From assembly GCF_007066085.1 (NCBI RefSeq), contig NZ_CP041405.1, forward strand, positions 5,921,501-5,985,500: DNA of 64,000 nt, written 5' to 3'. The DNA is from Paenibacillus thiaminolyticus (lineage in GTDB: Bacteria; Bacillota; Bacilli; Paenibacillales; Paenibacillaceae). Positions 18,774-27,799 of the stretch are shown piece after piece. Position 1 is the first letter of the stretch. Every line of letters starts with the position of its first letter. Made by a program: the position numbers and the translations under genes. A model generated the notes under the pieces. The model had not been told where the DNA came from and did not search any database. It saw only the letters and a program-made list of their open reading frames with translations.

Positions 18774-19064
18774 ATGAAAATATCCGATTTTCAAACGAAA
18801 GATGTTATCAATATTGTAGACGGCAAAAAATTAGGGCAAGTTAGTGATGTCGAGCTGGATTTGAAGCAAGGGCGCATCGAGGCGATCGTCGTGCCCAACT
18901 ACAGCAAGTTCCTCGGTTTCTTCGGCGGGGGCACCGAGCTGGTCATTCCGTGGCGGAACATTGTTAAAATCGGCGCCGATGTCGTGCTCGTCAAGATGGA
19001 GGAGGCGAAGGCCTCTGCTCGGGCGGAGGAATACGAGACGACGGTTCTGCTTCCGAGACCGTAG
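18774..19064 (+). CDS. ylmC: YlmC/YmxH-family PRC-barrel protein
   Basis: A 96-residue PRC-barrel-like protein of the YlmC/YmxH family, common in spore formers and of unproven function. Family hallmarks are DVINIVDGKKLGQVSDVELD, the KFLGFFGGG turn and ELVIPWRNIVKIGADVVLV. The ATG at 18774 aligns with homologues; longer in-frame starts run back toward the sigG terminator. The position after sigG and before ylmD matches the Bacillus ylm cluster. Confidence 0.88.
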   Translation: MKISDFQTKDVINIVDGKKLGQVSDVELDLKQGRIEAIVVPNYSKFLGFFGGGTELVIPWRNIVKIGADVVLVKMEEAKASARAEEYETTVLLPRP

Positions 19065-19110
19065 GCTTCCGGCTGGAGTTTGTGGTACACTGGAGGTTGA
19101 GGTGAAGGGT

Positions 19111-19962
19111 ATGGAACCTTTTGTACGACGTCAAGGCAATAAGCCGGATGAACCGGGTGTGCTCGAACTGGCCGGCTGGATGGCCGGTACGCCTGGGCTG
19201 GCGGCCGGGTTCACGACCCGGATTGGCGGGGTGAGCCAGGGGTGCTTCGATTCACTCAACTGCGCCCTTCATGTGCACGATGCGGAGGAGGATGTCATCG
19301 CGAACCGGCGGCGAGTCGCCGGGGTTGCCGGTATTCCGTTCGAGAACTGGGTATGCGGAGAGCAGGTTCACGGCAATCGCGTACACGCAGTTACGGAGGA
19401 AGACCGGGGCCGGGGCTGGTTCGGCCGGGCCACTGCGATTCAAGATGCGGACGCGCTCGTGACCGATGCAGAAGGGGTGATGCTGGCCTCCTTTTACGCC
19501 GATTGCGTGCCGCTTATTTTTCTCGATCCGGTGAAGCGGGTCGTGGCGGTGGCGCATGCGGGCTGGAAGGGGACGGTAACCCGGATTGGCCCGGAGACGG
19601 TACATATGATGCAAAAGCGCTATCTCAGTTCGATCGAGCATATAAGAGCGGCCATCGGACCTTCGATCGGTCCGTGCTGCTATGAGGTGGACAACCGGGT
19701 GCTGGAGCAGGTCCGGGCAGTGTGGAACGAAGAGGAAGGCGAGGAGGAGCGCGCTGTCATTCGATCTTCCCGGCCGGGACATGCATGGCTCGATTTGAGG
19801 GAATTGAATCGACAATTGTTGAAACAAGCAGGAATTTTGCCAACAAATATCGAATGTACTAATTTGTGCACCGGCTGCGATACCGGCATGTTTTTTTCCC
19901 ACCGCAAGGAAGGGGGAGCAACCGGCCGCATGATGAGCTTTATTGGTTGGAAGAAGGGATGA
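19111..19962 (+). CDS. ylmD: YlmD/YfiH-family multicopper polyphenol oxidoreductase-like protein (purine nucleoside enzyme)
   Basis: A 283-residue member of the DUF152/YfiH/LACC1 family, whose characterised members act on purine nucleosides with a zinc centre. The metal-ligand motifs are present: CGEQVHGNRV (His), DCVPLIFLDP (Cys), HAGWKGT (His) and IGPCCYEV (Cys), with a C-terminal CTGCDTGMFFSHRK. Start at ATG 19111 with GGAGGTTGAGGTG upstream. Five bases separate it from ylmE, so the two are translationally close. Confidence 0.9.
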   Translation: MEPFVRRQGNKPDEPGVLELAGWMAGTPGLAAGFTTRIGGVSQGCFDSLNCALHVHDAEEDVIANRRRVAGVAGIPFENWVCGEQVHGNRVHAVTEEDRGRGWFGRATAIQDADALVTDAEGVMLASFYADCVPLIFLDPVKRVVAVAHAGWKGTVTRIGPETVHMMQKRYLSSIEHIRAAIGPSIGPCCYEVDNRVLEQVRAVWNEEEGEEERAVIRSSRPGHAWLDLRELNRQLLKQAGILPTNIECTNLCTGCDTGMFFSHRKEGGATGRMMSFIGWKKG

Positions 19963-19966
19963 CGAC

Positions 19967-20653
19967 ATGACGCTGCAGCAGAGAATCGAAGCTGTAGAAC
20001 GACGGATACAGGAAGCATGCGCCCGAGCGGGGCGCAATCGGGAGGACGTCCGGACGATCGCCGTGACGAAGTATGTGTCGCTGGATCGGACGGGAGAGGC
20101 GATCGCGGCCGGCTTGAAGCACGTCGGGGAGAACCGCTGGCAGGACGCGGAAGCGAAGTGGATGCGGTACGGTGAGCAGGCGGCCTGGCATTTTATCGGA
20201 ACGCTGCAGTCGAACAAGGCGAAGGAAGTTGTCGGCAAGTTCGCATACATCCATTCGCTGGACCGCCTCTCCTTGGCCAAGGCGATAGAGAAGCGTGCTG
20301 CCGAATTGGATCAGGTCGTCCGCTGCTTCATTCAGGTTAATATATCAGGAGAAGCTTCGAAGCAAGGATTGCCGCCGCAGGAAGTCGCGCCTTTCCTCGA
20401 AGAGTTGAAGGCATTCCCGCGCATTCAGCCGATTGGGCTGATGACGATGGCGCCGTATGAAGCGGAACCGGAGGAGACGAGACCGGTCTTTCGCGGTCTG
20501 CGCCAATTGCGGGATGAATTGAACGAGACGCGGGCCGAACCGCTTGCCCATCTGTCGATGGGCATGTCGAACGACTTCGAGATCGCCATTGAGGAAGGGG
20601 CGACATGGATTCGGCTTGGCTCCATTCTGGTAGGGAAAGAGAGGGAAGAATGA
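19967..20653 (+). CDS. ylmE: YggS/PROSC-family pyridoxal phosphate homeostasis protein
   Basis: A 228-residue PLP-binding protein of the YggS/YlmE/PLPBP family, which keeps free pyridoxal phosphate and amino acid pools balanced. The PLP lysine lies in [10 protein letters not shown] (about residue 38). [25 protein letters not shown] and the C-terminal [18 protein letters not shown] are family signatures. The ATG at 19967 follows the ylmD stop by 4 bases. It overlaps sepF by 4 bases (ATGA). Confidence 0.95.
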   Translation: MTLQQRIEAVERRIQEACARAGRNREDVRTIAVTKYVSLDRTGEAIAAGLKHVGENRWQDAEAKWMRYGEQAAWHFIGTLQSNKAKEVVGKFAYIHSLDRLSLAKAIEKRAAELDQVVRCFIQVNISGEASKQGLPPQEVAPFLEELKAFPRIQPIGLMTMAPYEAEPEETRPVFRGLRQLRDELNETRAEPLAHLSMGMSNDFEIAIEEGATWIRLGSILVGKEREE

Positions 20654-21102
20654 TGGGCGTTATGAACCGTTTCATGAGTTTTCTCGGATTGCAGGAAGAG
20701 GAAGAAGTCATCGAACGAGAGCAGATCACCCAGGCGGATGACCAGGAGCTGGAAGCGCCTGCCTTCGATCAGCGCAAGGGCGCGAGAGGATCCAACATCG
20801 TGAGTATCCATTCGCAGAAGGCTTCCAAGGTCGTCTTGTACGAGCCGCGATCCTATGATGAAGCGCAGGAGATCGCCGATCATTTGCGTTCCCGGCGGTC
20901 TGTCATCATTAATCTTCAGCGCGTCCGCAATGATCAGGCGCTGCGGATCATTGATTTCCTGAGCGGAACGGTGTATGCGCTGAGCGGCAACATTTCCAAG
21001 CTCGGAAGCAATATTTTCATCTGCACTCCGGACAATATCGAGATTCAAGGTTCGATAACGGAGATGTTTGCGGAGGATTTCGAATATACACAAACGAGGT
21101 GA
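20650..21102 (+). CDS. sepF: Cell division protein SepF
   Basis: FtsZ-binding protein that forms rings or arcs and anchors Z-ring filaments at the membrane. The 150-residue product has a short amphipathic N-terminus ([12 protein letters not shown], likely membrane-binding), an acidic linker, and the conserved SepF domain from about 52 to 145 ([46 protein letters not shown]). The ATG at 20650 overlaps the ylmE stop; an ATG three bases later is equally possible. Confidence 0.95.
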   Translation: MMGVMNRFMSFLGLQEEEEVIEREQITQADDQELEAPAFDQRKGARGSNIVSIHSQKASKVVLYEPRSYDEAQEIADHLRSRRSVIINLQRVRNDQALRIIDFLSGTVYALSGNISKLGSNIFICTPDNIEIQGSITEMFAEDFEYTQTR

Positions 21103-21109
21103 CCTGCTG

Positions 21110-21382
21110 TTGCTGGAGTATACGATTATTCAGTATTTGGGCTATCTATATGAAATCTATACGTGGCTCATCATTATTTATGTGTTGATGTCCTGGCTCC
21201 CGAATGTCCGTGAGAGCTTTATCGGCGAAATTTTAGGCAAGATTGTCGAGCCGTATTTGGGTCTGTTCCGGCGCATTATCCCGCCGATTGGCGGCATGCT
21301 CGATATTTCCCCGATCATCGCCCTGTTTGCGCTCCGCTTCGTGTACATGGGACTGGTAGCCGTTGTGCAGTACCTGTTCTAG
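21110..21382 (+). CDS. ylmG: YggT-family membrane protein YlmG
   Basis: A 90-residue integral membrane protein of the YggT/YlmG family, linked to division genes in many bacteria but without a settled biochemical role. Two hydrophobic segments (about 13-32 and 62-88) flank the conserved MSWLPNVRES and PYLGLFRRIIPPIGGMLDIS motifs. The TTG at 21110 is preferred because GAGGTGAC lies upstream and overlaps the end of sepF. Confidence 0.9.
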   Translation: MLEYTIIQYLGYLYEIYTWLIIIYVLMSWLPNVRESFIGEILGKIVEPYLGLFRRIIPPIGGMLDISPIIALFALRFVYMGLVAVVQYLF

Positions 21383-21430
21383 ATTCGCGATTCGCACGGT
21401 ACAGAAGAACGGCAAAAGGCGGAATCAGGA

Positions 21431-22219
21431 ATGAAGGATAACGAGAAGCTGTATGTCCACTTCCATCCCGACGAGCGGGAGTTCGTCGATCGCGCGTGGG
21501 AGTGGGTACGGCGCGCGTCCGAAGGACATGAGGTGAAGCGGACGGACTTTTTGGATCCGAGGCAGGCTTATATTACAGCGACCCTGGTCAACCGGAGTCG
21601 GGATGTTCAGCTCCGGCTGGACGGCGGTTCCGGGCAGGCAGAGCGTAAGCGGGCCTTGATCGCGCCCGATTATGTATATGCCGAAGGGGAAGATATGGGA
21701 ATCTCCGTACTCCAGATCACCTCACCTGACCGCAAGTGGGACGAGCTGGAGCATGGTGATTTTCTTGGCGCGCTCCTTGGCTTGGGCATCAAGCGGGAGA
21801 AGATTGGGGATATTCATGTCTCCCCCGATCGCTGTCATGTGCTGGTAACGGAGGAGATGGCGCCGTTCGTAAATACGCATCTGCGCCAGGTTCACCGGGT
21901 GAGCGTCCTGACGGACATCCTTCCTCTGTCCGAATTGCAAGCGGCGGACGCGGAGATGAAGACAGCGAAGCTGAGCGTCGCTTCCTTGCGTCTTGACGGA
22001 ATTGCTAGCGACGTGTTCCGCTTGAGCCGCACGAAGATCATGGCGCCTATCAAGGCGGGCCGCTGCAAGGTCAATTGGAAGGTGGAACTGAATCCTTCCG
22101 CCCCGCTTGAAGCGGGGGACGTCGTCTCCTTGCAGGGCTTCGGGCGGTTCAAGGTGATCGATGTGGAAGGGTTGACGAAGAAGGGCCGCTATTGGGTTAC
22201 GGTCGGGACGTTCACCTGA
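21431..22219 (+). CDS. ylmH: S4-domain RNA-binding protein YlmH
   Basis: A 262-residue RNA-binding protein of the YlmH family, implicated in ribosome-associated quality control and in division in other Firmicutes. The N-terminal two thirds is the YlmH domain (FLDPRQAYI, DFLGALLGLGIKREKIGDI). The C-terminal S4 domain covers about 180-250 (LDGIASDVFRLSRTKIMAPI through GDVVSLQGFGRFKV). ATG start, with a modest ribosome site. It lies between ylmG and divIVA as in Bacillus. Confidence 0.92.
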   Translation: MKDNEKLYVHFHPDEREFVDRAWEWVRRASEGHEVKRTDFLDPRQAYITATLVNRSRDVQLRLDGGSGQAERKRALIAPDYVYAEGEDMGISVLQITSPDRKWDELEHGDFLGALLGLGIKREKIGDIHVSPDRCHVLVTEEMAPFVNTHLRQVHRVSVLTDILPLSELQAADAEMKTAKLSVASLRLDGIASDVFRLSRTKIMAPIKAGRCKVNWKVELNPSAPLEAGDVVSLQGFGRFKVIDVEGLTKKGRYWVTVGTFT

Positions 22220-22248
22220 TGATCTTGCGGCACGTTTGTGCAGGAATT

Positions 22249-22277
22249 TTGACAGGGGTTGTCGAATTGCATATGAG
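22249..22277 (+). promoter_or_regulatory. divIVA promoter with an exact Spo0A box in the spacer
   Basis: TTGACA (22249-22254) and TATGAG (22272-22277) are 17 bases apart. The spacer contains TGTCGAA (22260-22266), a seven-of-seven match to the 0A box. A site between -35 and -10 would be expected to repress. About eight exact copies of this 7-mer are expected by chance in 64 kb on both strands, so only its placement makes it notable. Confidence 0.55.
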
Positions 22278-22314
22278 TCGCTGCAAGGCTTGTAATTATT
22301 AGGAGGTGCACAGC

Positions 22315-22806
22315 ATGCCATTGACACCGCTCGATATACATAATAAGGAATTTAGCCGCAAGCTGCGCGGTTACGATGAAGATGAAGTGAATGAATTTCT
22401 AGATCAGATTATTAAAGATTTCGAAGCGCTTATCCGGGAGAATAAAGAGCTGCAGAACCATGCGCTCAATCTGCAGGAGAAGCTGGACCACTTCGCCAAC
22501 CTGGAGGAGACGCTTAGCAAGACGATTATTGTCGCCCAGGAAGCGGCCGATGAAGTGAAGAACAATGCCAAGAAGGAAGCTCAGCTTATCCTGAAGGAAG
22601 CGGAGAAGAATGCCGACCGGATCATCAACGATTCGCTGGCCAAATCGCGTAAGGTAGCGATCGAGATCGAGGAACTGAAGAAGCAGGCGTCCATCTACCG
22701 CACACGCTTCCGCACGCTGGTCGAGGCACAGCTGGAGCTGCTGAGCCAGGACGGCTGGGACGGACTGGAGCGCGCGGAACGGACCGAAGTGAAGGAGCTC
22801 TATTGA
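22315..22806 (+). CDS. divIVA: DivIVA, polar and septal landmark protein
   Basis: Coiled-coil protein that senses curved membrane at septa and poles and recruits Min or chromosome-tethering partners. The 163-residue product has the DivIVA N-terminal domain (MPLTPLDIHNKEF, RGYDEDEVNEFLDQI) followed by long heptad-rich coiled coil (about 30-140). The ATG at 22315 has AGGAGGTG upstream and yields the canonical MPLTP start; a GTG 9 bases earlier overlaps the ribosome site. A T-box leader and ileS follow. Confidence 0.95.
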   Translation: MPLTPLDIHNKEFSRKLRGYDEDEVNEFLDQIIKDFEALIRENKELQNHALNLQEKLDHFANLEETLSKTIIVAQEAADEVKNNAKKEAQLILKEAEKNADRIINDSLAKSRKVAIEIEELKKQASIYRTRFRTLVEAQLELLSQDGWDGLERAERTEVKELY

Positions 22807-22823
22807 GCGTCCGGCCGGATCGT

Positions 22824-22852
22824 TTGACATTTCGCGCAAAACGCGATATAAC
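22824..22852 (+). promoter_or_regulatory. Sigma-A promoter for the T-box/ileS transcript
   Basis: A perfect TTGACA (22824-22829) is followed after 17 bases by TATAAC (22847-22852). It lies 18 bases after the divIVA stop and upstream of the T-box leader, so ileS can be transcribed independently of divIVA. Confidence 0.8.
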
Positions 22853-22859
22853 TATGTAT

Positions 22860-23210
22860 TATTCCATACGTTGTATGATAGATACGGCCCGGATCGAATC
22901 CCGGCCGCATTGTATATCGCATATTCAATGACGGGAACGCGCCGTCACGACTGTTGTTCACCAGAGAATCGGGATAGGTGGGAACCGATGAACACAACGT
23001 GACCGGACATCATCCCGGAGAAGGCAAGCCGAATTCCCGGCGGTGCGCGGCATCGCGGCGGAGGTAAGCTTGTCCGGCAGCCGGCCGTTATCCGGGAGCG
23101 CCAGCAGATTGCTGCGCGCACAGAGTGCCATTCCGCCCGATTATGACGGCGGTGATGGAACAAGGGTGGTAACGCGAGAGACCTCGTCCCTTTTGGGATG
23201 GGGTTTTTTT
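22860..23210 (+). promoter_or_regulatory. T-box leader of ileS
   Basis: tRNA-sensing riboswitch that permits transcription when uncharged tRNA-Ile is bound. The stem I pattern CAGAGAATCGG...GGTGGGAACCGATG lies at about 22961-22990. Tandem ATC triplets at 23009-23014 on the 3' side are the likely isoleucine specifier. The T-box core AAGGGTGGTAACGCG (about 23162-23176) includes the TGGT that pairs with the tRNA 3' end. It overlaps a strong terminator ending at 23210. The exact 5' end is inferred from the promoter. Confidence 0.9.
23181..23210 (+). terminator. T-box-controlled terminator before ileS
   Basis: Stem ACCTCGTCCC / GGGATGGGGT (ten pairs including G-T) with a TTTT loop and a following T-run. 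The 5' arm is also part of the T-box antiterminator, so the two folds are mutually exclusive. Confidence 0.9.
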
Positions 23211-23254
23211 ATGTTCTATGAGGTATGTATTTGGATGAGAAAGGAAGAGTAACC

Positions 23255-26200
23255 GTGAAAAAAGTGGATGTGAAAGAGCGGGCCCGCGAGCGGGAGCGGC
23301 GGGTCTTGCAGAGATGGAATGAACTGAATACGTTCCAGAAATCGATCGATCAGCGCGAAGGCAAGCCGAACTATGTGTTCTATGAAGGACCTCCGACGGC
23401 GAACGGGGCTCCGCATATCGGGCATGTGCTGGGCCGGGTTATCAAGGACTTCATCGGCCGCTACAAGACGATGTCCGGTTACCGCGTTCTCCGCAAGGCT
23501 GGCTGGGATACCCACGGATTGCCCGTCGAGTTGGGCGTAGAGAAGCAGCTGGGCATCTCCGGCAAGCAGGAGATCGAGAAGTACGGGGTCGAGGAATTCG
23601 TCAAAAAATGCAAGGCCAGCGTCTTCGAGTATGAAAAGCAATGGCGGGAGCTGACGGAAGCGATCGGCTATTGGACCAATCTGGACGATCCGTATATTAC
23701 GCTGGACAATCGCTATATCGAAAGCGTATGGCATATTTTGTCCACGATTCACAACAAAGGCTTGCTGTACCGCGGCCACCGCGTTAGCCCGTACTGCCCG
23801 TGCTGCCAGACGACCCTCAGCTCGCATGAGGTAGCGCAAGGATATGAGACGGTCAAGGATCTGTCCGCCACCGTCAAGTTCAAGCTGAAGGACAGCGGGG
23901 AGTACGTGCTGGCCTGGACAACGACGCCATGGACCCTGCCCGCTCATGCGGCGCTGGCGATGAACCCGGACATGGATTATGTGCGGGTGCAGCAGGATGA
24001 CGGCGTCTATATCGTGGCCAAAAACCTCGTCGATGACGTGATGCAGGGCGAGTACACGATTCTGTCGGAGCATAAAGGCGCTGAATTTATCGGAAAGACC
24101 TATGATGCGCCATTCAGCTACATCAAGCCGGAGAACGGCCTTCTGATCGTCGCGGCCGGGTTCGTCACGGATGCGAGCGGAACCGGGATCGTCCATATGG
24201 CGCCGGCGCACGGGGAAGACGACTACAAGAGCTGCCGCGACAACGGCATCAGCTTCGTCAGCGTCGTGGATACTCATGGGCGCTATACGCCGGAAGTAAC
24301 CGACTTCGCAGGCCGCTTCGTCAAAGATTGCGATATTGACATCGTCAAGGCGCTGTCCGAGCAGAAGACGCTCTACAGCAAGGAAAAATACGAGCACAGC
24401 TATCCGTTCTGCTGGCGCTGCAAATCACCGCTGCTCTATTATGCGACCGAATCCTGGTTCATTAAGACGACAGCGGTTAAAGATCAATTAATTGAAAACA
24501 ACAGCAAGGTAGACTGGTATCCATCTCACATTCGCGAAGGCCGCTTCGGCAACTTCCTTGAAGATCTTGTCGACTGGAATATCAGCCGGAACCGCTATTG
24601 GGGAACGCCGCTCAACGTATGGGTATGCTCCTCCTGTAAGGATGAATATTCGCCTGGCAGCCGTGAAGAGCTGATCGCGCGCGCGGTCGGGCCTGTATCG
24701 GAGGATATCGAGCTTCATAAGCCGTATGTCGACGAAGTGAAGCTGCGCTGCCCGCACTGCGAGCATGGCGTGATGGAGCGTACGCCGGAAGTCATCGACG
24801 TATGGTTCGACAGCGGCTCCATGCCGTTCGCCCAGTTCTATCACCCATTCGGCAATGAACAGGCATTCAACGAGCAGTATCCGGCCGATATGATCTGCGA
24901 AGGGATCGACCAGACGCGCGGCTGGTTCTTCAGCCTGCTGGCCGTATCGACGCTGTACAAAGGCAAGGCGCCATACAAGGCGGTGATTGCAACGGGTCAT
25001 ATTTTGGATGAGAACGGACAAAAAATGTCCAAATCGAAAGGCAATGTCATCGATCCGTGGGAAATTATTAACGAGTACGGCACCGATGCATTCCGTTGGG
25101 CGCTCCTGTCGGACAGCGCGCCATGGAACTCGAAGCGCTTCTCGAAGCAGATTGTCGCGGAAGCGAAGTCCAAGGTCATCGACACGCTCGTGAACACTCA
25201 TGCCTTCTATGTGCTCTATGCCAACATCGATCAGTATGATGCGCAAGCTTATGAAGAGCGCGTATCCGCCAACAAGCTGGACCGATGGATTCTGTCCCGT
25301 CTCCACACGCTTATCGGGTCGGTGACGAAGGGGCTGGAGGCGAATGACTTCCTGAATCCGGCCAAAGCGATCGAAGCTTACGTGGACGAACTGAGCAACT
25401 GGTACATCCGCCGTTCCCGGGACCGTTTCTGGGGCAGCGGCATGACAGATGACAAGCTGTCTGCTTACCAGACGCTGCGCAAGGTGCTCCTGACCTTGGC
25501 GAAGCTGGTTGCGCCTTATGCGCCGATGGTGGCGGACGATATTTACACCAATCTGGGCGGCGAACGCGAGAGCGTGCACCTGGACGACTATCCGCAAGCG
25601 GACGGGGCCCTTATTGATACGGAACTGGAGCAAGATATGGAGACGGCCCGCCAGATCGTAGAGCTGGCCCGCAATGTCCGCAACGAGACCGGAATCAAGA
25701 CGAGACAGCCTCTCTCTGAGCTGATCATTTCCCTTGACCGGCCGTTCCATCTGGCCGATTATGAGGCGGTCATCCAAGACGAGATCAATGTGAAGCAGAT
25801 TCGTCTGGAGACGAGCGACAGCGGATTTGTCGACTTCGTCCTGAAGCTCAATCTGAAGGTGGCGGGCAAGAAGTACGGCAAAAACGTCGGCCCGATGCAG
25901 AACGCTTTGAAATCGATGTCCGCAGAAGAGACGCGGCGCATTGTCGAGCAGGGAGAGTGGACATTCACGGCAGCGGATGGCGAAGAATTGACCGTCACAC
26001 GCGATGAACTGCTCGTGGAGAAGCAGGCGAAGGCCGGATTTGCCTCGGCTTCGGGCTACCAGATGACGGTGGCGCTCAACACCGAAATTACGCCGGAGCT
26101 GGAGCAAGAGGGCTGGGTGCGTGAAGTCGTCCGCGGCATTCAGGATACGCGGAAGAAGTTGGATCTCCCGATCGAGAAGCGGGTCGATCTCGTCATTGCC

Positions 26201-26347
26201 GCCGACGCGGAGCTTACCGCGGCCATTCAGGCGTTCGATGCAACGCTGCGCGATAATGTGCTGGTCGCTTCGGTTACTTTCGGCGAAGTCGAAGGCATGG
26301 ATACGATCGAGGTCGGTTCGAAGACGATCCGGGTGCGGATGACGTAA
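23255..26347 (+). CDS. ileS: Isoleucyl-tRNA synthetase, eukaryote-like type 2
   Basis: Charges tRNA-Ile with isoleucine. The 1030-residue product is longer than the roughly 920-residue Bacillus type 1 enzyme. It has the HIGH motif in PTANGAPHIGHVLGRVIKDF, the CP1 editing domain (GTGIVHMAPAHGEDDY), zinc-type cysteines (YCPCCQ; CRC; CSSC; CPHC), KMSKSKGNVIDP, and an anticodon-binding C-terminal part. The pattern AGWDTHGLPVELGVEKQLG resembles type 2 (eukaryote-like) IleRS, a class associated with mupirocin tolerance. The GTG at 23255 with AAGGAAGAG upstream is chosen over a TTG-type start near the T-box terminator. Confidence 0.93.
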   Translation: MKKVDVKERARERERRVLQRWNELNTFQKSIDQREGKPNYVFYEGPPTANGAPHIGHVLGRVIKDFIGRYKTMSGYRVLRKAGWDTHGLPVELGVEKQLGISGKQEIEKYGVEEFVKKCKASVFEYEKQWRELTEAIGYWTNLDDPYITLDNRYIESVWHILSTIHNKGLLYRGHRVSPYCPCCQTTLSSHEVAQGYETVKDLSATVKFKLKDSGEYVLAWTTTPWTLPAHAALAMNPDMDYVRVQQDDGVYIVAKNLVDDVMQGEYTILSEHKGAEFIGKTYDAPFSYIKPENGLLIVAAGFVTDASGTGIVHMAPAHGEDDYKSCRDNGISFVSVVDTHGRYTPEVTDFAGRFVKDCDIDIVKALSEQKTLYSKEKYEHSYPFCWRCKSPLLYYATESWFIKTTAVKDQLIENNSKVDWYPSHIREGRFGNFLEDLVDWNISRNRYWGTPLNVWVCSSCKDEYSPGSREELIARAVGPVSEDIELHKPYVDEVKLRCPHCEHGVMERTPEVIDVWFDSGSMPFAQFYHPFGNEQAFNEQYPADMICEGIDQTRGWFFSLLAVSTLYKGKAPYKAVIATGHILDENGQKMSKSKGNVIDPWEIINEYGTDAFRWALLSDSAPWNSKRFSKQIVAEAKSKVIDTLVNTHAFYVLYANIDQYDAQAYEERVSANKLDRWILSRLHTLIGSVTKGLEANDFLNPAKAIEAYVDELSNWYIRRSRDRFWGSGMTDDKLSAYQTLRKVLLTLAKLVAPYAPMVADDIYTNLGGERESVHLDDYPQADGALIDTELEQDMETARQIVELARNVRNETGIKTRQPLSELIISLDRPFHLADYEAVIQDEINVKQIRLETSDSGFVDFVLKLNLKVAGKKYGKNVGPMQNALKSMSAEETRRIVEQGEWTFTAADGEELTVTRDELLVEKQAKAGFASASGYQMTVALNTEITPELEQEGWVREVVRGIQDTRKKLDLPIEKRVDLVIAADAELTAAIQAFDATLRDNVLVASVTFGEVEGMDTIEVGSKTIRVRMT

Positions 26348-26438
26348 TGCTCTTGGGCGATCGAATCTGTGCGGAATGAGCAGCCTGACTCGTGGCAACA
26401 ATAAGACAGGCGCTTGATTCCGGAATGTGGGATGGAAG

Positions 26439-26483
26439 AAGAGCGTGGACCTTGCGGAGAACCGGAAGGTCACGCTCTTTTTT
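26439..26483 (+). terminator. Rho-independent terminator after ileS
   Basis: Long stem pairing AAGAGCGTG-GACCTT with AAGGTC-ACGCTCTT (one bulge), loop GCGGAGAACCGG, then TTTTTT. It lies about 90 bases after the ileS stop and before the next ribosome site. Confidence 0.85.
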
Positions 26484-26516
26484 GCCATTCGGCTTGTACG
26501 AGGAGGCGTAATTCGC

Positions 26517-26912
26517 ATGAGCAAACAAGAGGAGAAGGACAAGCGGGACATCCGAACCGGGAAGGAAGAAATTTGTACGGAAATTCCGGCTGACGTACCC
26601 CAAAATGAGTGGGAAGAACGGCAAATGATGAAGACGATTCATGATTATACGGTCAGTCTGGCGCAAAAAATGGAGAAATCCCGCCTTGATGAATATACGG
26701 CATTGCTTTTCAATCCCCGCAGGCTGATCTGGGTCAATGTGATGGGCGGTATCGCTCGGGGAGTCGGTATCGCCATCGGAGTCACGTTGTTCACTGCACT
26801 GATTGCCTATATTTTACAGCTTCTCGGCGCTTTGAACTTGCCGATTATCGGCGACTTCATTGCGGATCTGGTCCGCATCGTGCAGCGCCAGCTGGATACG
26901 AAGATGTATTGA
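26517..26912 (+). CDS. DUF5665-type small membrane protein
   Basis: A 131-residue protein with a charged N-terminal half and a hydrophobic C-terminal region (about 76-110, IARGVGIAIGVTLFTALIAY then ILQLLGALNLPIIGDFI), probably one or two membrane segments. The pattern YTALLFNPRRLIWVNVMGGIARGVG resembles the DUF5665 family; no function is known. Start at ATG 26517 with GAGGAGG upstream. It is convergent with the yteA-type gene, leaving 22 bases between stops. Confidence 0.75.
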   Translation: MSKQEEKDKRDIRTGKEEICTEIPADVPQNEWEERQMMKTIHDYTVSLAQKMEKSRLDEYTALLFNPRRLIWVNVMGGIARGVGIAIGVTLFTALIAYILQLLGALNLPIIGDFIADLVRIVQRQLDTKMY

Positions 26913-26934
26913 ACCGGTCGATGGCGGCGGTACT

Positions 26935-27702
26935 TTAATGATAAGCGTCGCCGGCATCGTTGGAGCCGTCTGGCGAATAGGCTGTCTCGTCCGGCTCGAG
27001 CAGCGGCTCTCCTTCCCCGCTGTCCATATAATGCCGATAACGCCGATTGCGAACGATGTACACATCGCTTCCGGTCATATCCGTGGCGACGAAGCTCTCG
27101 AATGATTCGACGAAGCCGTCGACATCGTCGGACGCTTCAATGTACATATTGTCATAGTCATCAATATTGCCGTCCTCCTGCATCGCCGGAGTATTCGACG
27201 TGCCCCACGATTCGACAATTTGCCAGGCATCTTCCCCGTCGAAGCCGTTCTGGGTGTCCAGTTCGTCCAGACTGGTGCGCCCGAAGGGAGGCATCAGGAA
27301 TTGCTCCTCCACCGGCCGGCGATCCGACACTTCGCGCTGCGGCTCATGCTCGATGCAGTACATCGTAAAAGGCACGGCTTCCAGCCGTTCGTACGGAATC
27401 GGTTGCTTACAGACTGCACAAATGCCGTAAGTGCCCTTGTCGATCTGAGCGAGGGAGCTATGAATGCGATCGAGCAAGAATTCATCATGCTCATTCAAGG
27501 CGATGTCCTTGCCCCGTTCATATAGTTCTGTGGCGACGTCCCCCGGGTGATTGTCCACATTAGACAATTCCCCCGTATTTTCGCGGAGCGAACGGGATAA
27601 TCCGTAATGGTTGCTGTGAGACAGCTTGCGGCTCAGCTGGGCCTCTTTGTCAAGCAGCGTCTGCTTGAGCGACTCCAATTGCTGTGATGTTAACGAATTC
27701 AT
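26935..27702 (-). CDS. yteA: YteA-family DksA/TraR-type zinc-finger protein
   Basis: A 255-residue cytoplasmic protein with an N-terminal coiled helical region, a GDVATELYERGKDIALNE segment, and a DksA/TraR zinc finger CAVC...YCIEH (about 94-118), where the fourth ligand position is His rather than Cys. An acidic C-terminal tail ends with a repeat-like ESFESFVATDMTGSDVYIVRN. It matches the Bacillus YteA sporulation-associated family; a DksA-like effect on RNA polymerase is inference. The ribosome site AAGGAAGGAG lies upstream. It is transcribed divergently from lspA. Confidence 0.82.
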   Translation of the reverse strand: MNSLTSQQLESLKQTLLDKEAQLSRKLSHSNHYGLSRSLRENTGELSNVDNHPGDVATELYERGKDIALNEHDEFLLDRIHSSLAQIDKGTYGICAVCKQPIPYERLEAVPFTMYCIEHEPQREVSDRRPVEEQFLMPPFGRTSLDELDTQNGFDGEDAWQIVESWGTSNTPAMQEDGNIDDYDNMYIEASDDVDGFVESFESFVATDMTGSDVYIVRNRRYRHYMDSGEGEPLLEPDETAYSPDGSNDAGDAYH

Positions 27703-27799
27703 GGCAGCCGTACTCCTTCCTTAAAGGTGTCGTCTGCTGTATAGCATATGCGATCGGGCGGAAAAACTACGTGGAAAAACGGTGACGGATTGGCTTGTA

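Noticed and set aside
24488..26551. 687-codon minus-strand frame, and a 393-codon one at 23216-24397
   Set aside because: Both are antisense to ileS, with Arg/Leu/His-rich compositions and no family resemblance.
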